Below are positions 32,243-42,277 of a stretch of DNA of 64,000 bases, one piece after another (the first letter of the stretch is position 1; every line of letters begins with the position of its first letter). The stretch spans positions 248,001-312,000 of the forward strand of contig JACRQF010000009.1 of assembly GCA_016222825.1 (NCBI GenBank), given 5' to 3'. The translations under genes were made by a program, and so were the position numbers. Under the pieces are notes generated by a model. That model saw only the letters and a program-made list of their open reading frames with translations. It searched no databases and was not told where the DNA came from. The stretch comes from Verrucomicrobiota bacterium. GTDB lineage: Bacteria > Verrucomicrobiota > Verrucomicrobiia > CAIQCK01.

Positions 32243-35209
32243 ATGAGGCGCTACACGGCGGTGATGCTGGCCGCGTGCGTAGTTTGCACGCGAATGGTTG
32301 CGGATGAGCCTGTCATCGGCATTCCGATGAAACCCGACCCGCCGCCAGCGGTAGATGGACAATTGGAGGAATGGGCCAACGTCCCCGGCGTGCTGCTGTT
32401 GAACCGCGCCGAACAGGCGACATGGGGCGGCGGCGCGTGGAAATCCACGAGTGATCTCAGCGCGAAGGTCTGGATTGCGTGGCGGCAGGACATGCTCTAT
32501 CTCGCCGCCGATGTCACCGACAACAATATCCGCCAGACCCAGCGTGGCTCGGGCATCTGGAAGGGTGATTGCATCCAGCTATACCTCGACGTCGCTCCGG
32601 ATGAAGAAGCCGCACGCACCCATCTCGGCAAAGGACAGTTCCAGTTGGCGTTCAGTCCGGGGAACTTTCAAAAGACAGGCGATTCGCTGGCTGACTGTCC
32701 GCCAGAGGCTTATTGCTTCAAACCGGTCTCGCTCGCACTCAAAGGCGCGGTGGTGGCCGCGCAGCAGACCGACCGTGGCTACACGTTGGAGGCCGCGATT
32801 CCGTGGGCGCTGCTCGGCGTCAAATTGCCAGCGGTTGGGATGCCGGTGAATTTCGAGGTCGCTGTCTTCGACACCGACGGCACCGAGGCACGGTCGGAGA
32901 AACTGTTGAGCTTCTCGACGAAGAAGTGGGCGATGAACCGCCAGCGGCTCAACGTCGCCGTGCTGGCCGGAGCGGACGGGAAGGCGCCCGCCATCGTCCG
33001 CGGCGCACCGGTTTTCGACAAGGTGGAGTTGAAACCGAAGGAGAAGCAGACGTTCAAGTTCGCCAGCACGAAGCCGCCCGCAGGCAAGGAAGCCGTGCTC
33101 GCGCTCAAGGCGCGCATGAACACGCCAAAGGTCGCCGGCTACACGCAGGCGCTGAAGCTCACACTCAACGGCACCACGCTCGACGGCAAGCGGCTGATGA
33201 ACAAGCCTCTGGAGATGAAGGGCAGGGACGGCCGCATCCATCGGCTCGTCGCGGTGGACCGCTTCACGGCCTACTACGCGCCGGACTTCATCAGCACCGA
33301 CACATCGCAATACGCCATCGCGGGCGTGAAGACCGGCGAGTTCGAGCTTCGCGTCACCGATTTGCTGCGAGAGGGTGAAAACCACCTCGTCATCGAAAAC
33401 GCGTGCCAGCCGAGTGTCACTCGCTCTCTCATCGCCGCGAACTGCCGCGTCAGCTTCGCCGCGACGCCGCCTCCGCCGAAGCCGAAGGCCGGCCCGCCGC
33501 AAGGGCCGCTGACCGTTTGCGCGCCGGTGAAGACGCCGAAGACCGCCTACCGCGTGAAGGAACTGCCGGGCGCGAAGCTTGCGGTTGAGGTTGCTGGCGA
33601 GAAACTTGGCATTGAGAGCCGTTTCTCGACGCCGGCGGGGAAGTGGGAGCGCGGCTCCAACGCGTTCTTTGAACACTCGCGCAAGGTCGAGCGGAAGGCA
33701 GAAGCCATCGTCATTCGCGACACGTTCAAGAACCTCACCAACGACAACCTGCCGATTATGCAGCGGCACGAGGTTACGCTTTCGTTGCCGCTCAAGAAGA
33801 TATGGCTCGCCGGCCTTTCGCCAGCCGGGTTGATCGGCACCTCCTCCGCGCCGGAAAACCCGACGACATTCGGCGTGACGGAGAAGGCCGGCCTCGGTTT
33901 GCTGCCGCTCAACGACGAATTCCAGGTCCACGTCTCCAACTACGCCGCTGACGGTGTGCTGGGACTCGCGGACAACCAGTTCGTCCTCCAGCCCGGCAAG
34001 AGCTACACGGCGGAATGGGCCATTGTGCCGGTCGCGCGGCCTGACAACTTCGACTTCATCAACGCCGCGCGCCGGCTGCTCGACGCGAACTTCACCATCC
34101 CGTATTGCTTCGCGTTTCTGCGCGGCGGGCCGCTCACCGAGAAGTGGCCGGATGAGCAGTTCGCCAACTTCATCAAGCTCAAGTCGGCGAATCTCGTCTG
34201 CGACAGCATCATGTATCCGACCTACAAGGGCCACTACACGCACGGCATGTCGTTTCAGTATGTCTCGCACGACAGCTACAAACGCTACGTCGAACGCGTC
34301 CGGCGGCTTGCTCCGCAGGCGAAGAGCTGCGTCTATTTCCACTGCTTCATCAACGCCGAAGAGGACGCGGCGAAAAAGTTCCCCGAAGCGCGCGTGTTGC
34401 GCAGCGATGGCTCGCACGCCGACTACGGCCAGCCGTTCTACGGCATCTTCTTCCCGACGGAGAGCAACGCCTACGGCCGCGCCATCCGCCGCAACGTGGA
34501 CATCATCCTCAACGACATCAAGGCCGACGGCGTGTATTGGGACGAGCTGGAATACAGCGCCTACGCCTATCATTTCGGCGAGCCGTGGGACGGCTGCTCG
34601 GCCGACATTGACGCGAAGACGATGAAGATCCGGCGGCTGAAGTCCTCCGTCACGCTGCTCTCGCAGCTGTGGCGCGTTGCGCTCATCAAGGAGATCATGG
34701 CGCGCGGGCCGTTCATCGCCAACGGCCAGCCCCACACGCGCACCGTGGCGCAGCTGAAGTTCCCGCGCTTCTGCGAGACCGGCAGCATCAGCAACTGCAC
34801 GCGCGCCCAACTCCACTCGCCGATCGCCCTCGGCGACCACCTGACCGAGCGTAGCGAGGAGGACGCCTACCGCAACATGGTCGCCGCTCTTGACTACGGC
34901 TGCGTGTCACACTGGTATGGCGACCAGACCGTCATCCCGGCCTACGAGACGATCACGAAGTTCATGTATCCGATCACGCCGGTGGAGTTGCACGAGGGCT
35001 ACCTCATCGCCAAGGAGCGCATCCTGACCAACCGTAGCGGCCTCTTCGGCTGGGGCGACGCCTCCAAGCACGAGGTCCACGTCTATGACGACACCGGCCG
35101 AGAGGTGCCGAGCTTCAAGGTCCCCACTGTCGAACGCGACGGAGCGACGTTCACCGAACTGCGAATCGGCGAAGGTTGGAGCGCGGCGATTGTGAGGAAA
35201 CAGCCATGA
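32243..35209 (+). CDS. Exported protein: CBM9-like N-terminus and putative glycosidase barrel, paralogue of 40010-42277
   Basis: A 988-residue protein starting at ATG 32243 with a signal peptide (~1-21). Residues ~25-240 resemble a CBM9-like module (PPAVDGQLEEWANVPG, AWRQDMLYLAADVTDNNI, GYTLEAAIPWALLGVKLP). A middle beta domain (~250-560) is followed by a barrel-like region with SYKRYVERVRRLAPQAKSCV, DGVYWDELEYSAYAYHF and GPFIANGQPHTRTVAQ. The C-terminal ~300 residues align by eye with the protein at 40010. The Asp/Glu of GVYWDE are catalytic candidates. I cannot assign a GH family. The stop overlaps the next start (ATGA), and the gene opens the second carbohydrate run. Confidence 0.75.
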   Translation: MRRYTAVMLAACVVCTRMVADEPVIGIPMKPDPPPAVDGQLEEWANVPGVLLLNRAEQATWGGGAWKSTSDLSAKVWIAWRQDMLYLAADVTDNNIRQTQRGSGIWKGDCIQLYLDVAPDEEAARTHLGKGQFQLAFSPGNFQKTGDSLADCPPEAYCFKPVSLALKGAVVAAQQTDRGYTLEAAIPWALLGVKLPAVGMPVNFEVAVFDTDGTEARSEKLLSFSTKKWAMNRQRLNVAVLAGADGKAPAIVRGAPVFDKVELKPKEKQTFKFASTKPPAGKEAVLALKARMNTPKVAGYTQALKLTLNGTTLDGKRLMNKPLEMKGRDGRIHRLVAVDRFTAYYAPDFISTDTSQYAIAGVKTGEFELRVTDLLREGENHLVIENACQPSVTRSLIAANCRVSFAATPPPPKPKAGPPQGPLTVCAPVKTPKTAYRVKELPGAKLAVEVAGEKLGIESRFSTPAGKWERGSNAFFEHSRKVERKAEAIVIRDTFKNLTNDNLPIMQRHEVTLSLPLKKIWLAGLSPAGLIGTSSAPENPTTFGVTEKAGLGLLPLNDEFQVHVSNYAADGVLGLADNQFVLQPGKSYTAEWAIVPVARPDNFDFINAARRLLDANFTIPYCFAFLRGGPLTEKWPDEQFANFIKLKSANLVCDSIMYPTYKGHYTHGMSFQYVSHDSYKRYVERVRRLAPQAKSCVYFHCFINAEEDAAKKFPEARVLRSDGSHADYGQPFYGIFFPTESNAYGRAIRRNVDIILNDIKADGVYWDELEYSAYAYHFGEPWDGCSADIDAKTMKIRRLKSSVTLLSQLWRVALIKEIMARGPFIANGQPHTRTVAQLKFPRFCETGSISNCTRAQLHSPIALGDHLTERSEEDAYRNMVAALDYGCVSHWYGDQTVIPAYETITKFMYPITPVELHEGYLIAKERILTNRSGLFGWGDASKHEVHVYDDTGREVPSFKVPTVERDGATFTELRIGEGWSAAIVRKQP

Positions 35210-37758
35210 TTAAACGAGGTCAACTGTTGCGAGAGTCCTTCATCATTGCCGGCGTGGCCATCGTCGTCGTTCTTTCGCCGCTATGCGCAGGCGCGGAAGT
35301 TGCGAAGCGCGACTGGCAGAAAATCATCGTGCCGAGTGTGCGCGATGCGGCGCAGAAGTTTGCCAATCCGCCGGCCGAATACAGCCTGACGATGTGGTGG
35401 TTCTGGAACGGCGAGATGACCGACGCCAACATCCGGCGCGACCTCGCAGACTTGAAGGCGCGGAACGTCCGCTCGGTGATGCTGTGGTGTTACAACGGGC
35501 TGGAGAAGCTGGAGTATCTCTCGCCGGCGTGGTTCGAGCGCGTGAAGTTCGCGGTGCAAGAGGCGCGGCGCGCTGGCATCCGTGTCTGGATTGCGGACGA
35601 GGGTTGTTATCCGAGCGGTTTCATCGGGGGCAAGGTGTCGCGCGAGCGGCCGCAGCAGCGGATGCAGATTCTCACGGCGAAGAAAACGCCGGCCGGTCAG
35701 ATGGAGGTGAAGCCGGAATACCGCACCTCGGCGACGCGCTACATCCACACGCCCGGTTTCAGGAAGGATGAGAGCTGCTCGTTGTTCGACGCGCTCGACC
35801 CGGTGGCCACCGGCGATTTCTTGAAGGACGTTCACGAACAGTATCGCCGGCACATCGGCGATGAGTTCGGCCGCACGGTGCTGGGCTTCATGGGCGATGA
35901 GCCGTCGTTTCCTGGCGTCCCCTACACGAAGGGAATCTTCGAGGAGTTTGAGCGGCGCAAGGGCTACGACGTGCGCCCGCATCTGCCGAAACTGTTCGCA
36001 AAGGAGCCGCGCGACGAGGATCGGCGCATTCGCGCGGACTATTGGGATGTGTGGAGCGATCTCTACCGGGACAACTTCTTCAAGCCGCAGGCGGATTGGT
36101 GCGCGCAGCACGGTATGGAGTTCCAGATGCACCTCTGCGGGGAGGAGGACATGAAGACGCTCGTGGCGCTCAACGGCGATTACTTCAAGTGCATGAGGCC
36201 GGTGCAGGTGCCGGGCGTGGACGCCATCTGGCGGCAAATATGGCCCGACAAGGTCGCCGACTACGCGAAGCTCGCCTCATCCGCCGCGCACGTGTGGGGA
36301 CGGCCGCGGGCGTTCAGCGAGGGCTACGCCGTCTATGGGCGCGGCTTGAGCGTGGAGCAGGCCAAATGGGTGCTCGACCACCATCTCGTGCGCGGCATCA
36401 ACCTGTTCCAAACCATGTCGTATCTCTCTTCGCGCGAGACGTTCCGCCCCTACTTCTGTCCGCCCGACCTGAACCTTAGCCCGCAGTGGCCGCAGTTTGC
36501 CCAACTGCACGCCTACGCCAACCGCATGTCCTACCTGCTCTCGGTGGGCAAACCCGCGGCGTCCATGGCACTCTATTATCCGACGACGAGCGGCTGGCTG
36601 GGCGACTTCACTGCCAACGAGGCAACGCTGGCGATTGCGCAACGGCTCCTGGAGAACCAGCGCGACTTCGATTTCGTGGATGAGCAGGCGTTGCAGTCGG
36701 GGTTGAAGCTGGAGTCAGCGGCGTTGGTGAACCAGAGCGGCCAGCGCTATCGCACCGTCGTTGTCCCGCCGGTGAAGGTGATTTCGGAAACCGCACTCGC
36801 TCGGCTGGAAGCGTTTGCCAAAGCGGGCGGCAAGGTCGTCTTCGTGAAGCAGTGGCCGGAACAGGTCGCAGGCAAGACCTACCTGCACGCCGCGAAAGGA
36901 CCGGCCAATCTGGCATGGGCCACACTGGTCACGGAAACAGAGTTGCTTGGTTTGCTGCCACCGTCCGACTTGAAGCTGAGCGCGGTCTGTGCTGCTGTGA
37001 AACACATCCACCGCCGTCTGGCTGATGGCGAAGTGTATGTTCTTTTCAACGAGTCCGACCGCGCGCTCGATTTGACCACGTCGCTTCTAGGCACGGGCGT
37101 GCCGGAGTATTGGGACGCCGTCACAGGCAAGCGGGCGCGAGCAGTCACTTGGAGCCGGCAGGGTGACAGCGTTTGCCTGTCGCTGACGCTCGAACCGTAT
37201 GAGGCGCGGACAATTGTGTTGGGGCCGACTGCATCACAAGCGACTGAGGTGCGGCCCACGCTGAAGCAAACCGGCGAGAGCATCCCGATTGAGGGCGATT
37301 GGAAGCTGACGATGCGCGGAGAAGAGCTCCGTGGCCCGCTGAAGACATGGGCCGATTACGGCCGGCCGGGCTACTGCGGCACCGTGCGCTACACGAAGGA
37401 GTTCAATGTTCCGCGCAACCTTGCGGACGTGAAAGCAGGACTGCATCTCGATCTCGGAGAGGTGAAATACTCAGCACATGTCCGTCTGAACGGCAAAGAC
37501 CTCGGCGCACTCGCATGGCGGCCCTTCCGCTGGCCCGTCGGCAACGCGATCCGAGCCGGCGTAAACGTTCTCGAAGTCGAGGTCACGAACACGGCGGCCA
37601 ACGAACTGGCCGGCAATCCGGAACGGCTCGCGGAGCTGGAGAAGAAAGGCTGGCTGCTGAACTCCTACGTGAAGCGATACCTGCCGTTCGATAAGGAAAT
37701 GGTGCCCTCTGGCTTGCTCGGCCCCGTGCGCTTGCTGCGCTACGAAACAGTGAAGTGA
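35206..37758 (+). CDS. Exported GH106-like glycoside hydrolase (alpha-L-rhamnosidase type)
   Basis: An 850-residue protein with a signal peptide (~13-30, ending CAGA). The opening TMWWFWNGEMTDANIRRDLADLK, followed by NVRSVMLWCYNG and GIRVWIADEGCYPSGF, is the pattern of GH106-like alpha-L-rhamnosidases. A long barrel follows (FMGDEPSFPGVPYT, FQMHLCGEEDMKTL, FSEGYAVYGRG). The C-terminal ~130 residues form a galactose-binding-like jelly roll (YTKEFNVPRN, VRLNGKDLGALAWRPFRW). Glu in FMGDEPS and in LCGEED are catalytic candidates. If correct, it frees rhamnose from a polysaccharide such as a rhamnogalacturonan or ulvan-type polymer, consistent with the sulfatase and glucuronate isomerase. Translation is coupled to the previous gene. 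Confidence 0.78.
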   Translation: MIKRGQLLRESFIIAGVAIVVVLSPLCAGAEVAKRDWQKIIVPSVRDAAQKFANPPAEYSLTMWWFWNGEMTDANIRRDLADLKARNVRSVMLWCYNGLEKLEYLSPAWFERVKFAVQEARRAGIRVWIADEGCYPSGFIGGKVSRERPQQRMQILTAKKTPAGQMEVKPEYRTSATRYIHTPGFRKDESCSLFDALDPVATGDFLKDVHEQYRRHIGDEFGRTVLGFMGDEPSFPGVPYTKGIFEEFERRKGYDVRPHLPKLFAKEPRDEDRRIRADYWDVWSDLYRDNFFKPQADWCAQHGMEFQMHLCGEEDMKTLVALNGDYFKCMRPVQVPGVDAIWRQIWPDKVADYAKLASSAAHVWGRPRAFSEGYAVYGRGLSVEQAKWVLDHHLVRGINLFQTMSYLSSRETFRPYFCPPDLNLSPQWPQFAQLHAYANRMSYLLSVGKPAASMALYYPTTSGWLGDFTANEATLAIAQRLLENQRDFDFVDEQALQSGLKLESAALVNQSGQRYRTVVVPPVKVISETALARLEAFAKAGGKVVFVKQWPEQVAGKTYLHAAKGPANLAWATLVTETELLGLLPPSDLKLSAVCAAVKHIHRRLADGEVYVLFNESDRALDLTTSLLGTGVPEYWDAVTGKRARAVTWSRQGDSVCLSLTLEPYEARTIVLGPTASQATEVRPTLKQTGESIPIEGDWKLTMRGEELRGPLKTWADYGRPGYCGTVRYTKEFNVPRNLADVKAGLHLDLGEVKYSAHVRLNGKDLGALAWRPFRWPVGNAIRAGVNVLEVEVTNTAANELAGNPERLAELEKKGWLLNSYVKRYLPFDKEMVPSGLLGPVRLLRYETVK

Positions 37759-37769
37759 AAGGCGAATCC

Positions 37770-38618
37770 ATGAAAACATCCAACATGACCCGGCGCGAAT
37801 TCGCGCGCATAACAGCGGCTGGCCTCAGCAGCGCTCTCGTTGCGAAAGCTGCGGCTGCTCCGGTCGCGCCGCTGAAGATCACCATCATCGGCGAGTCCTC
37901 GTGCATCCCCGACGTGAAACGCGAGATGGCCTGCTTCCTCATCAACGGCAAGCATCTCGTGGACACCGGCTGGTGCGCGGCGCTGAGGATGCGCGAGCAT
38001 GGGTTCGATCCACTGGCTCTGGAGTCCATCATCATCACGCACTTCCATCAGGACCACTACATCGGCCTGCCGCAACTGCTCTTTTACATCGGTCTGCGCA
38101 AGCGCCCCGGCCCGCCGCTGAACATCGTCGGTCCCAGCGAGAACCTCCGACGCGTCGTCGAAGCGGCCGACGCGTTCCTGCAAGTGCCGCGTTTCCCTGA
38201 ACTGGCGGTGAACCGCAAGCTGGTGCCGCTTAACGCCGGCGACAAGTTCGAAGTGACAGGTTTGCGGTTTGAGACGTTCGCCGCTCGCCACACATCGGGA
38301 ACCAACCGCGTCGAACAGGCGCTGGTCTATAAAGTCACCGACAAAGCCAGCGGCGCGTGCGCGGTTTTCACCGGTGACACGCATCCGCATCCGCCCATCG
38401 CGGAGTTCGCCAAGGGCGTGTCATTGTTGATTCACGACGGTGCCCATACGCCCCCGAAGGACGCCGCGCGCATCGCGCAGCAGGCCGGCGTCAAGAAGCT
38501 GGTGCTCATCCACTACAACCAAAGCCGGGCCGCCAAGCTGCTCGCCGAAGCCAAGTCTGTCTTCCCCAATACCGAGTTGGCTGAGGAAGGACGCACGCTG
38601 GAGGTTTCAGCCCCATAA
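37770..38618 (+). CDS. Tat-exported metallo-beta-lactamase-fold hydrolase
   Basis: A 282-residue protein starting at ATG 37770; a GTG at 37755 would add five residues. The leader TRREFARITAAGLSSALVA fits the twin-arginine pattern. The MBL-fold metal motif is complete: H91-F-H93-Q-D95-H96, with further ligands in AARHTSGTNR and FTGDTH, and a final His in VLIHYNQ. The layout resembles RNase-Z-like or arylsulfatase-type MBL enzymes, which hydrolyse esters, including phosphate and sulfate esters. An alkylsulfatase-like or lactonase role would suit the locus, but specificity cannot be told. Confidence 0.85.
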   Translation: MKTSNMTRREFARITAAGLSSALVAKAAAAPVAPLKITIIGESSCIPDVKREMACFLINGKHLVDTGWCAALRMREHGFDPLALESIIITHFHQDHYIGLPQLLFYIGLRKRPGPPLNIVGPSENLRRVVEAADAFLQVPRFPELAVNRKLVPLNAGDKFEVTGLRFETFAARHTSGTNRVEQALVYKVTDKASGACAVFTGDTHPHPPIAEFAKGVSLLIHDGAHTPPKDAARIAQQAGVKKLVLIHYNQSRAAKLLAEAKSVFPNTELAEEGRTLEVSAP

Positions 38619-38621
38619 CAG

Positions 38622-40013
38622 ATGAATCGGCGCGAATTCATCGCACACTCCAGCGCGGTGGTCGGCGGCCTTGCGTTCGCCGGCTGCAGTTCCGTGCCGA
38701 CGGCGGGGGCGGCACGACTTACTGTCGGCGCGGCGAAGCACCGGGTCACGCCGCCGCTGTCGGTGCCGTATCTCACGTCTTCCGGCAACGGCACCCATGC
38801 GCCATTCCAGAGCATCCACGACGACCTCTTTGCTCGCGCGCTGGTGCTCGACGACGGGCGCGATGCTGTCGCCGTCCTCGCGGTGGACTCCATCGGCTAC
38901 GACAACGCCATCCTCGGCCCCGGCCGCGACTTCACCGCCGAGCTTCGCCGCAGGATTGCGGCGTCAACGACGCTCAAGCATGACGCCGTCATGCTCGCCG
39001 CGACGCACTCGCACTCCACGCCGGAGACCATCGGCCTCACGACGTTCCGCGAGGCGCGCGGCGTGTCGGAGTGGGTCGAGAACCATCTCGCTGAACTCGC
39101 GGCGACGGTCATTGAAGCATGGCGCAACCGCGTCCCGGCGCGCGCACGTTCCGGCATCGCCAAGGTCGAGGGCATCGCCCGTTACCGACGCATCCGGCTG
39201 CGCAACGGAAAGGAAAGCCGCCAAGGCCCGTTGCCGCCGCAGGAGGATGTCGCCGTGCCGTGGCGGCTCGACGAGGACTTGAACATCCTCCACTTCGAGC
39301 GCGACAACGGCGAGCCGCTGGCCGTGCTGCTCAACTACACGGCGCATCCTGTCGTGGCGATGTTGCTGCCGCACGTCTCCGCGGATTACCCCGGCGCGGC
39401 GACAGCGTTGGTTGAGCGCGAGCTTCCCGGCACTGTTTGTCTTTTCACCAACGGCTGCTGCGGCAACATCAACACGGTCAAGGTCGCGACGAACTTCGAC
39501 GACGTGCAGTCCATCGGCGAGACGCTTGGCCGCGCCGCGCTCGGCAAACTTCCCGAGTTGAAACCTCTCGTGAATCCAGCGGTTGCCCACCATTCCACAC
39601 AGCTCACGCTTGCGCCGCGCGAATGTCCGCCGCTCGCCGAAGCCGACAAACTTGCCGCCAAAGATCCGACCGCAAAGAACCGCTACCAACTACGTCTGGC
39701 GAAGAAGCTCGCGGAAGGCCCGATATGCGCCGAAGTGCAGGCGATGAGGTTCGGCTCGGTGAGTTGGGTGTCGTTGCCGGGCGAACCGTTCGTCGAGACC
39801 GGCTTCGCGTTGAAAGCCGCGGGTGCAACGTTCGTGGCCGGTTACGCGAACGGCTACCTCGGCTACCTCCCGATTCGCCGGGCGTATGACGATGGCGGCT
39901 ACGAGACGCTCGCCGGCCCGTGGAGCTGCGTCGCGCCGGGCAGCGCGGAACAATTGGAAGCCGCCGGTGTCTCCTGCCTGCGCGCCGTCAACATCAACGG
40001 AAGAACCTCATGA
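38622..40013 (+). CDS. Neutral/alkaline ceramidase-like Tat lipoprotein, copy 2
   Basis: A 463-residue protein starting three bases after the MBL gene stop. The leader combines a twin-arginine start (MNRREFIAHSSAVVGG) with a lipobox LAFAGC, so it is probably a Tat-exported lipoprotein. Family blocks: VGAAKHRVTPPL, MLAATHSHSTPETIG, VLLNYTAHPVV, CLFTNGCCGNINTV and FVAGYANGYLGYLPIRRAYDDGGYE. It is a distant relative of the protein at 21937. The locus thus has one soluble and one lipid-anchored form. The substrate may be an amide-linked group on a glycan; true ceramide hydrolysis is not implied. The stop overlaps the next start. Confidence 0.86.
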   Translation: MNRREFIAHSSAVVGGLAFAGCSSVPTAGAARLTVGAAKHRVTPPLSVPYLTSSGNGTHAPFQSIHDDLFARALVLDDGRDAVAVLAVDSIGYDNAILGPGRDFTAELRRRIAASTTLKHDAVMLAATHSHSTPETIGLTTFREARGVSEWVENHLAELAATVIEAWRNRVPARARSGIAKVEGIARYRRIRLRNGKESRQGPLPPQEDVAVPWRLDEDLNILHFERDNGEPLAVLLNYTAHPVVAMLLPHVSADYPGAATALVERELPGTVCLFTNGCCGNINTVKVATNFDDVQSIGETLGRAALGKLPELKPLVNPAVAHHSTQLTLAPRECPPLAEADKLAAKDPTAKNRYQLRLAKKLAEGPICAEVQAMRFGSVSWVSLPGEPFVETGFALKAAGATFVAGYANGYLGYLPIRRAYDDGGYETLAGPWSCVAPGSAEQLEAAGVSCLRAVNINGRTS

Positions 40014-42277
40014 AGACACTATTCGCCACCGCCGTGCTGGTCGGTTGTATCGCGACAGCATCGGCCGATGTTATCGCGACCAACCTTGTCGTCAAAGCGG
40101 GCGCCTCCGCAACGCTGACGTTCCCGACGCGTGAGGCAGCGACGGCGGAGGTGGCGTTGTTGACGTTTCAAGCGCGGCTCGCCTCGCCCCGCGTCGGCGG
40201 CTCGACTTATGCGATGCGGCTCCAACTCAACGGCCAGCCGTTGGAGCCGGAGCACATCATCAACAAACCCCGCACGCTCACGATGCGCGACGGTCGCCAA
40301 CTCGGCTGGTTCGCCAGCCCCGGCTGGCGCGTGCCGTATGCGCCGGATTTCGCCGTGCAGGAGAAATCCAAGTCGTCCATCAGCACCGCGGACCCGGAGT
40401 CGCATCGCTGGACATTCGACGTGACGCGGCTGTTGCGACCGTCCGGCAACCGGCTTGTCATCGCGGCGGTTCCCAACCTGCCGCTGACCAGTCCGCTGAC
40501 GCTGGGGCCGATCGAGTTGACCTTCAAACCCTCCGAGTTTGTAAAGCGCGTGAAGTGGGAGGAAGAAGAGGAGCCGGTGTGGACCGGGCCATCGCTGTTC
40601 GTGCCTGCGAAGACACATCGCGTGGATTACCGCGCCACACCCCGCGGCGAGCGCGCGCTGCGTGTGAAAGTGGGCGCGGAGTCGTTCGACATCGAGAGTG
40701 AGTTTCGCTGCGCGGACCCGAAGGCGTTCCGCGTGAAACGCAGCGTGCGATCACAGGCGGAGTGTGTTGAGGTGACGGACACCATCGAGAACCTCACCGA
40801 CGGCGACATTGGGTTGATGATCCATCATCGCGTGCCGCTGGCGGGCCGGAAAGTTGAGTCGCTCCATCTCTGCGGCTGGCCGAAGGCGTTGAAGGAAGGC
40901 TCGCAGCATCAGGCGATGCATCCGTCGGTGTTCGTGGCGACGGAGACTGGCGGCTTTGCGCTGCTTGCGCGCGACGATGTGTTCCGGGTGCATTGCCGCA
41001 GCGCGCTGGAGGGCGGTGTGGCGAGCATCAACGACGAACGCTTCGGCCTTGCGCCGCGCGCCCGCTACACGATGCGCTGGAACTTCTTCCCCGTGCCGTC
41101 GCGCGATTATTGGAACTTTGTGAACGCGGCCCGGCGTGCGTTGGATGTGAACTTCACGCTCGACGGGCCGATGGGTTTCATCAGCACGCCACGCGCGTCG
41201 GCGCCGAAACCGACCGACGCGGAACTGAAGGCGTTCGCGGACAACCGAGGTCTGCGTTATGCCTGCGCGACGATTCCTTACGCCGACAAGGCGCCTTATC
41301 GTTATCTGCACGGCACGGGTTACCTCGAAGCCGACGGCTGGGCCACGCGGTCAAAGGAACTTCTGCAACGGTTGGTGAAGCTGCGGCCGGGGTTGATACC
41401 GGTCACCTACTTCCATGAGTTCTGCTCAACGGAGAACGGCTCGCCGGAGAAATACCGCGACGCGCGCATTCTCCATCAGGACGGCACACAGGCTAACTAC
41501 CCGTATAGCTATCCGTTGCCACTGTTCTGCCCGACGCTTGACAACAGCTACGGGCGCGCAGCCCCGAGCTTCTTCGACTGGGCGCGGCAGGCGGTTGGCG
41601 CGCGCGGGATTTACTGGGACGAGATGGATGGCACGAGCGAGACCTTCAGTTTTGACGGTCGCTGGGACGGCCACACGGTCTTCATGGACCCGAAGACGCT
41701 GAAAATCCGCCAAAAGCCCGCGATGATTACGCTGCTAAGCCAGGAGTGGCGCATCAAGCAGGCGAAGGACATCCTGCGTTGGGGCCCGCTCATCGCCAAC
41801 GGCCAGCCGCAGACCGAGAGCATGATGCGCGTCCATTTCCTGCGGTTCGTCGAGACCGGCGACATCAACCACCTGATCCACGCGCAACTCTACACGCCCG
41901 TCGGTCTCGGCGACCACCTGACCGAGAAGACCGAGAAGGACATCGCCCGCCAAATCCGCGCGCACCTGCGGTTCGCGTGCCTCTATTATTATTATGGCGG
42001 TCACATCAAGACGACCTACCCGCAACTGACCAGCCGGATGTATCCGTTTACGCCCATCGAGCTGCGTCCCGGCGTGCTCATCGGCAAGGAGCGCATTCTT
42101 GCTGTGCGCAGCGGCACGTTCGGCTGGGGCGACCGCTCGAAACACGAGGTCCACGCTTTCGACGAAACCGGCCGCGAAGCGCCAGACTTCAAGGCCGAAA
42201 CATCCGAGCGCGATGGCACCACATTGACCGAACTGCGTCTCGCGAAAGGCTGGACTGCGGCGATTGTAAGGAAATGA
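40010..42277 (+). CDS. Exported putative glycosidase, paralogue of 32243-35209
   Basis: A 755-residue protein starting at ATG 40010, which overlaps the previous stop (ATGA). After the signal peptide (~1-19, ending ASAD) comes a beta domain with YAMRLQLNGQPLEPEHIINK and LLRPSGNRLVIAA, matching the middle domain of the protein at 32243, but the CBM9-like module is missing. The barrel region has ARGIYWDEMDGTSETFSF, GPLIANGQPQTESM and QLYTPVGLGDHLTEK, each with a clear counterpart in the paralogue. Both end with FGWGDxSKHEVH and a ...TAAIVRK tail. The shared Asp-Glu is a catalytic candidate. Together they suggest an uncharacterised family acting on the same glycan. Confidence 0.76.
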   Translation: MKTLFATAVLVGCIATASADVIATNLVVKAGASATLTFPTREAATAEVALLTFQARLASPRVGGSTYAMRLQLNGQPLEPEHIINKPRTLTMRDGRQLGWFASPGWRVPYAPDFAVQEKSKSSISTADPESHRWTFDVTRLLRPSGNRLVIAAVPNLPLTSPLTLGPIELTFKPSEFVKRVKWEEEEEPVWTGPSLFVPAKTHRVDYRATPRGERALRVKVGAESFDIESEFRCADPKAFRVKRSVRSQAECVEVTDTIENLTDGDIGLMIHHRVPLAGRKVESLHLCGWPKALKEGSQHQAMHPSVFVATETGGFALLARDDVFRVHCRSALEGGVASINDERFGLAPRARYTMRWNFFPVPSRDYWNFVNAARRALDVNFTLDGPMGFISTPRASAPKPTDAELKAFADNRGLRYACATIPYADKAPYRYLHGTGYLEADGWATRSKELLQRLVKLRPGLIPVTYFHEFCSTENGSPEKYRDARILHQDGTQANYPYSYPLPLFCPTLDNSYGRAAPSFFDWARQAVGARGIYWDEMDGTSETFSFDGRWDGHTVFMDPKTLKIRQKPAMITLLSQEWRIKQAKDILRWGPLIANGQPQTESMMRVHFLRFVETGDINHLIHAQLYTPVGLGDHLTEKTEKDIARQIRAHLRFACLYYYYGGHIKTTYPQLTSRMYPFTPIELRPGVLIGKERILAVRSGTFGWGDRSKHEVHAFDETGREAPDFKAETSERDGTTLTELRLAKGWTAAIVRK

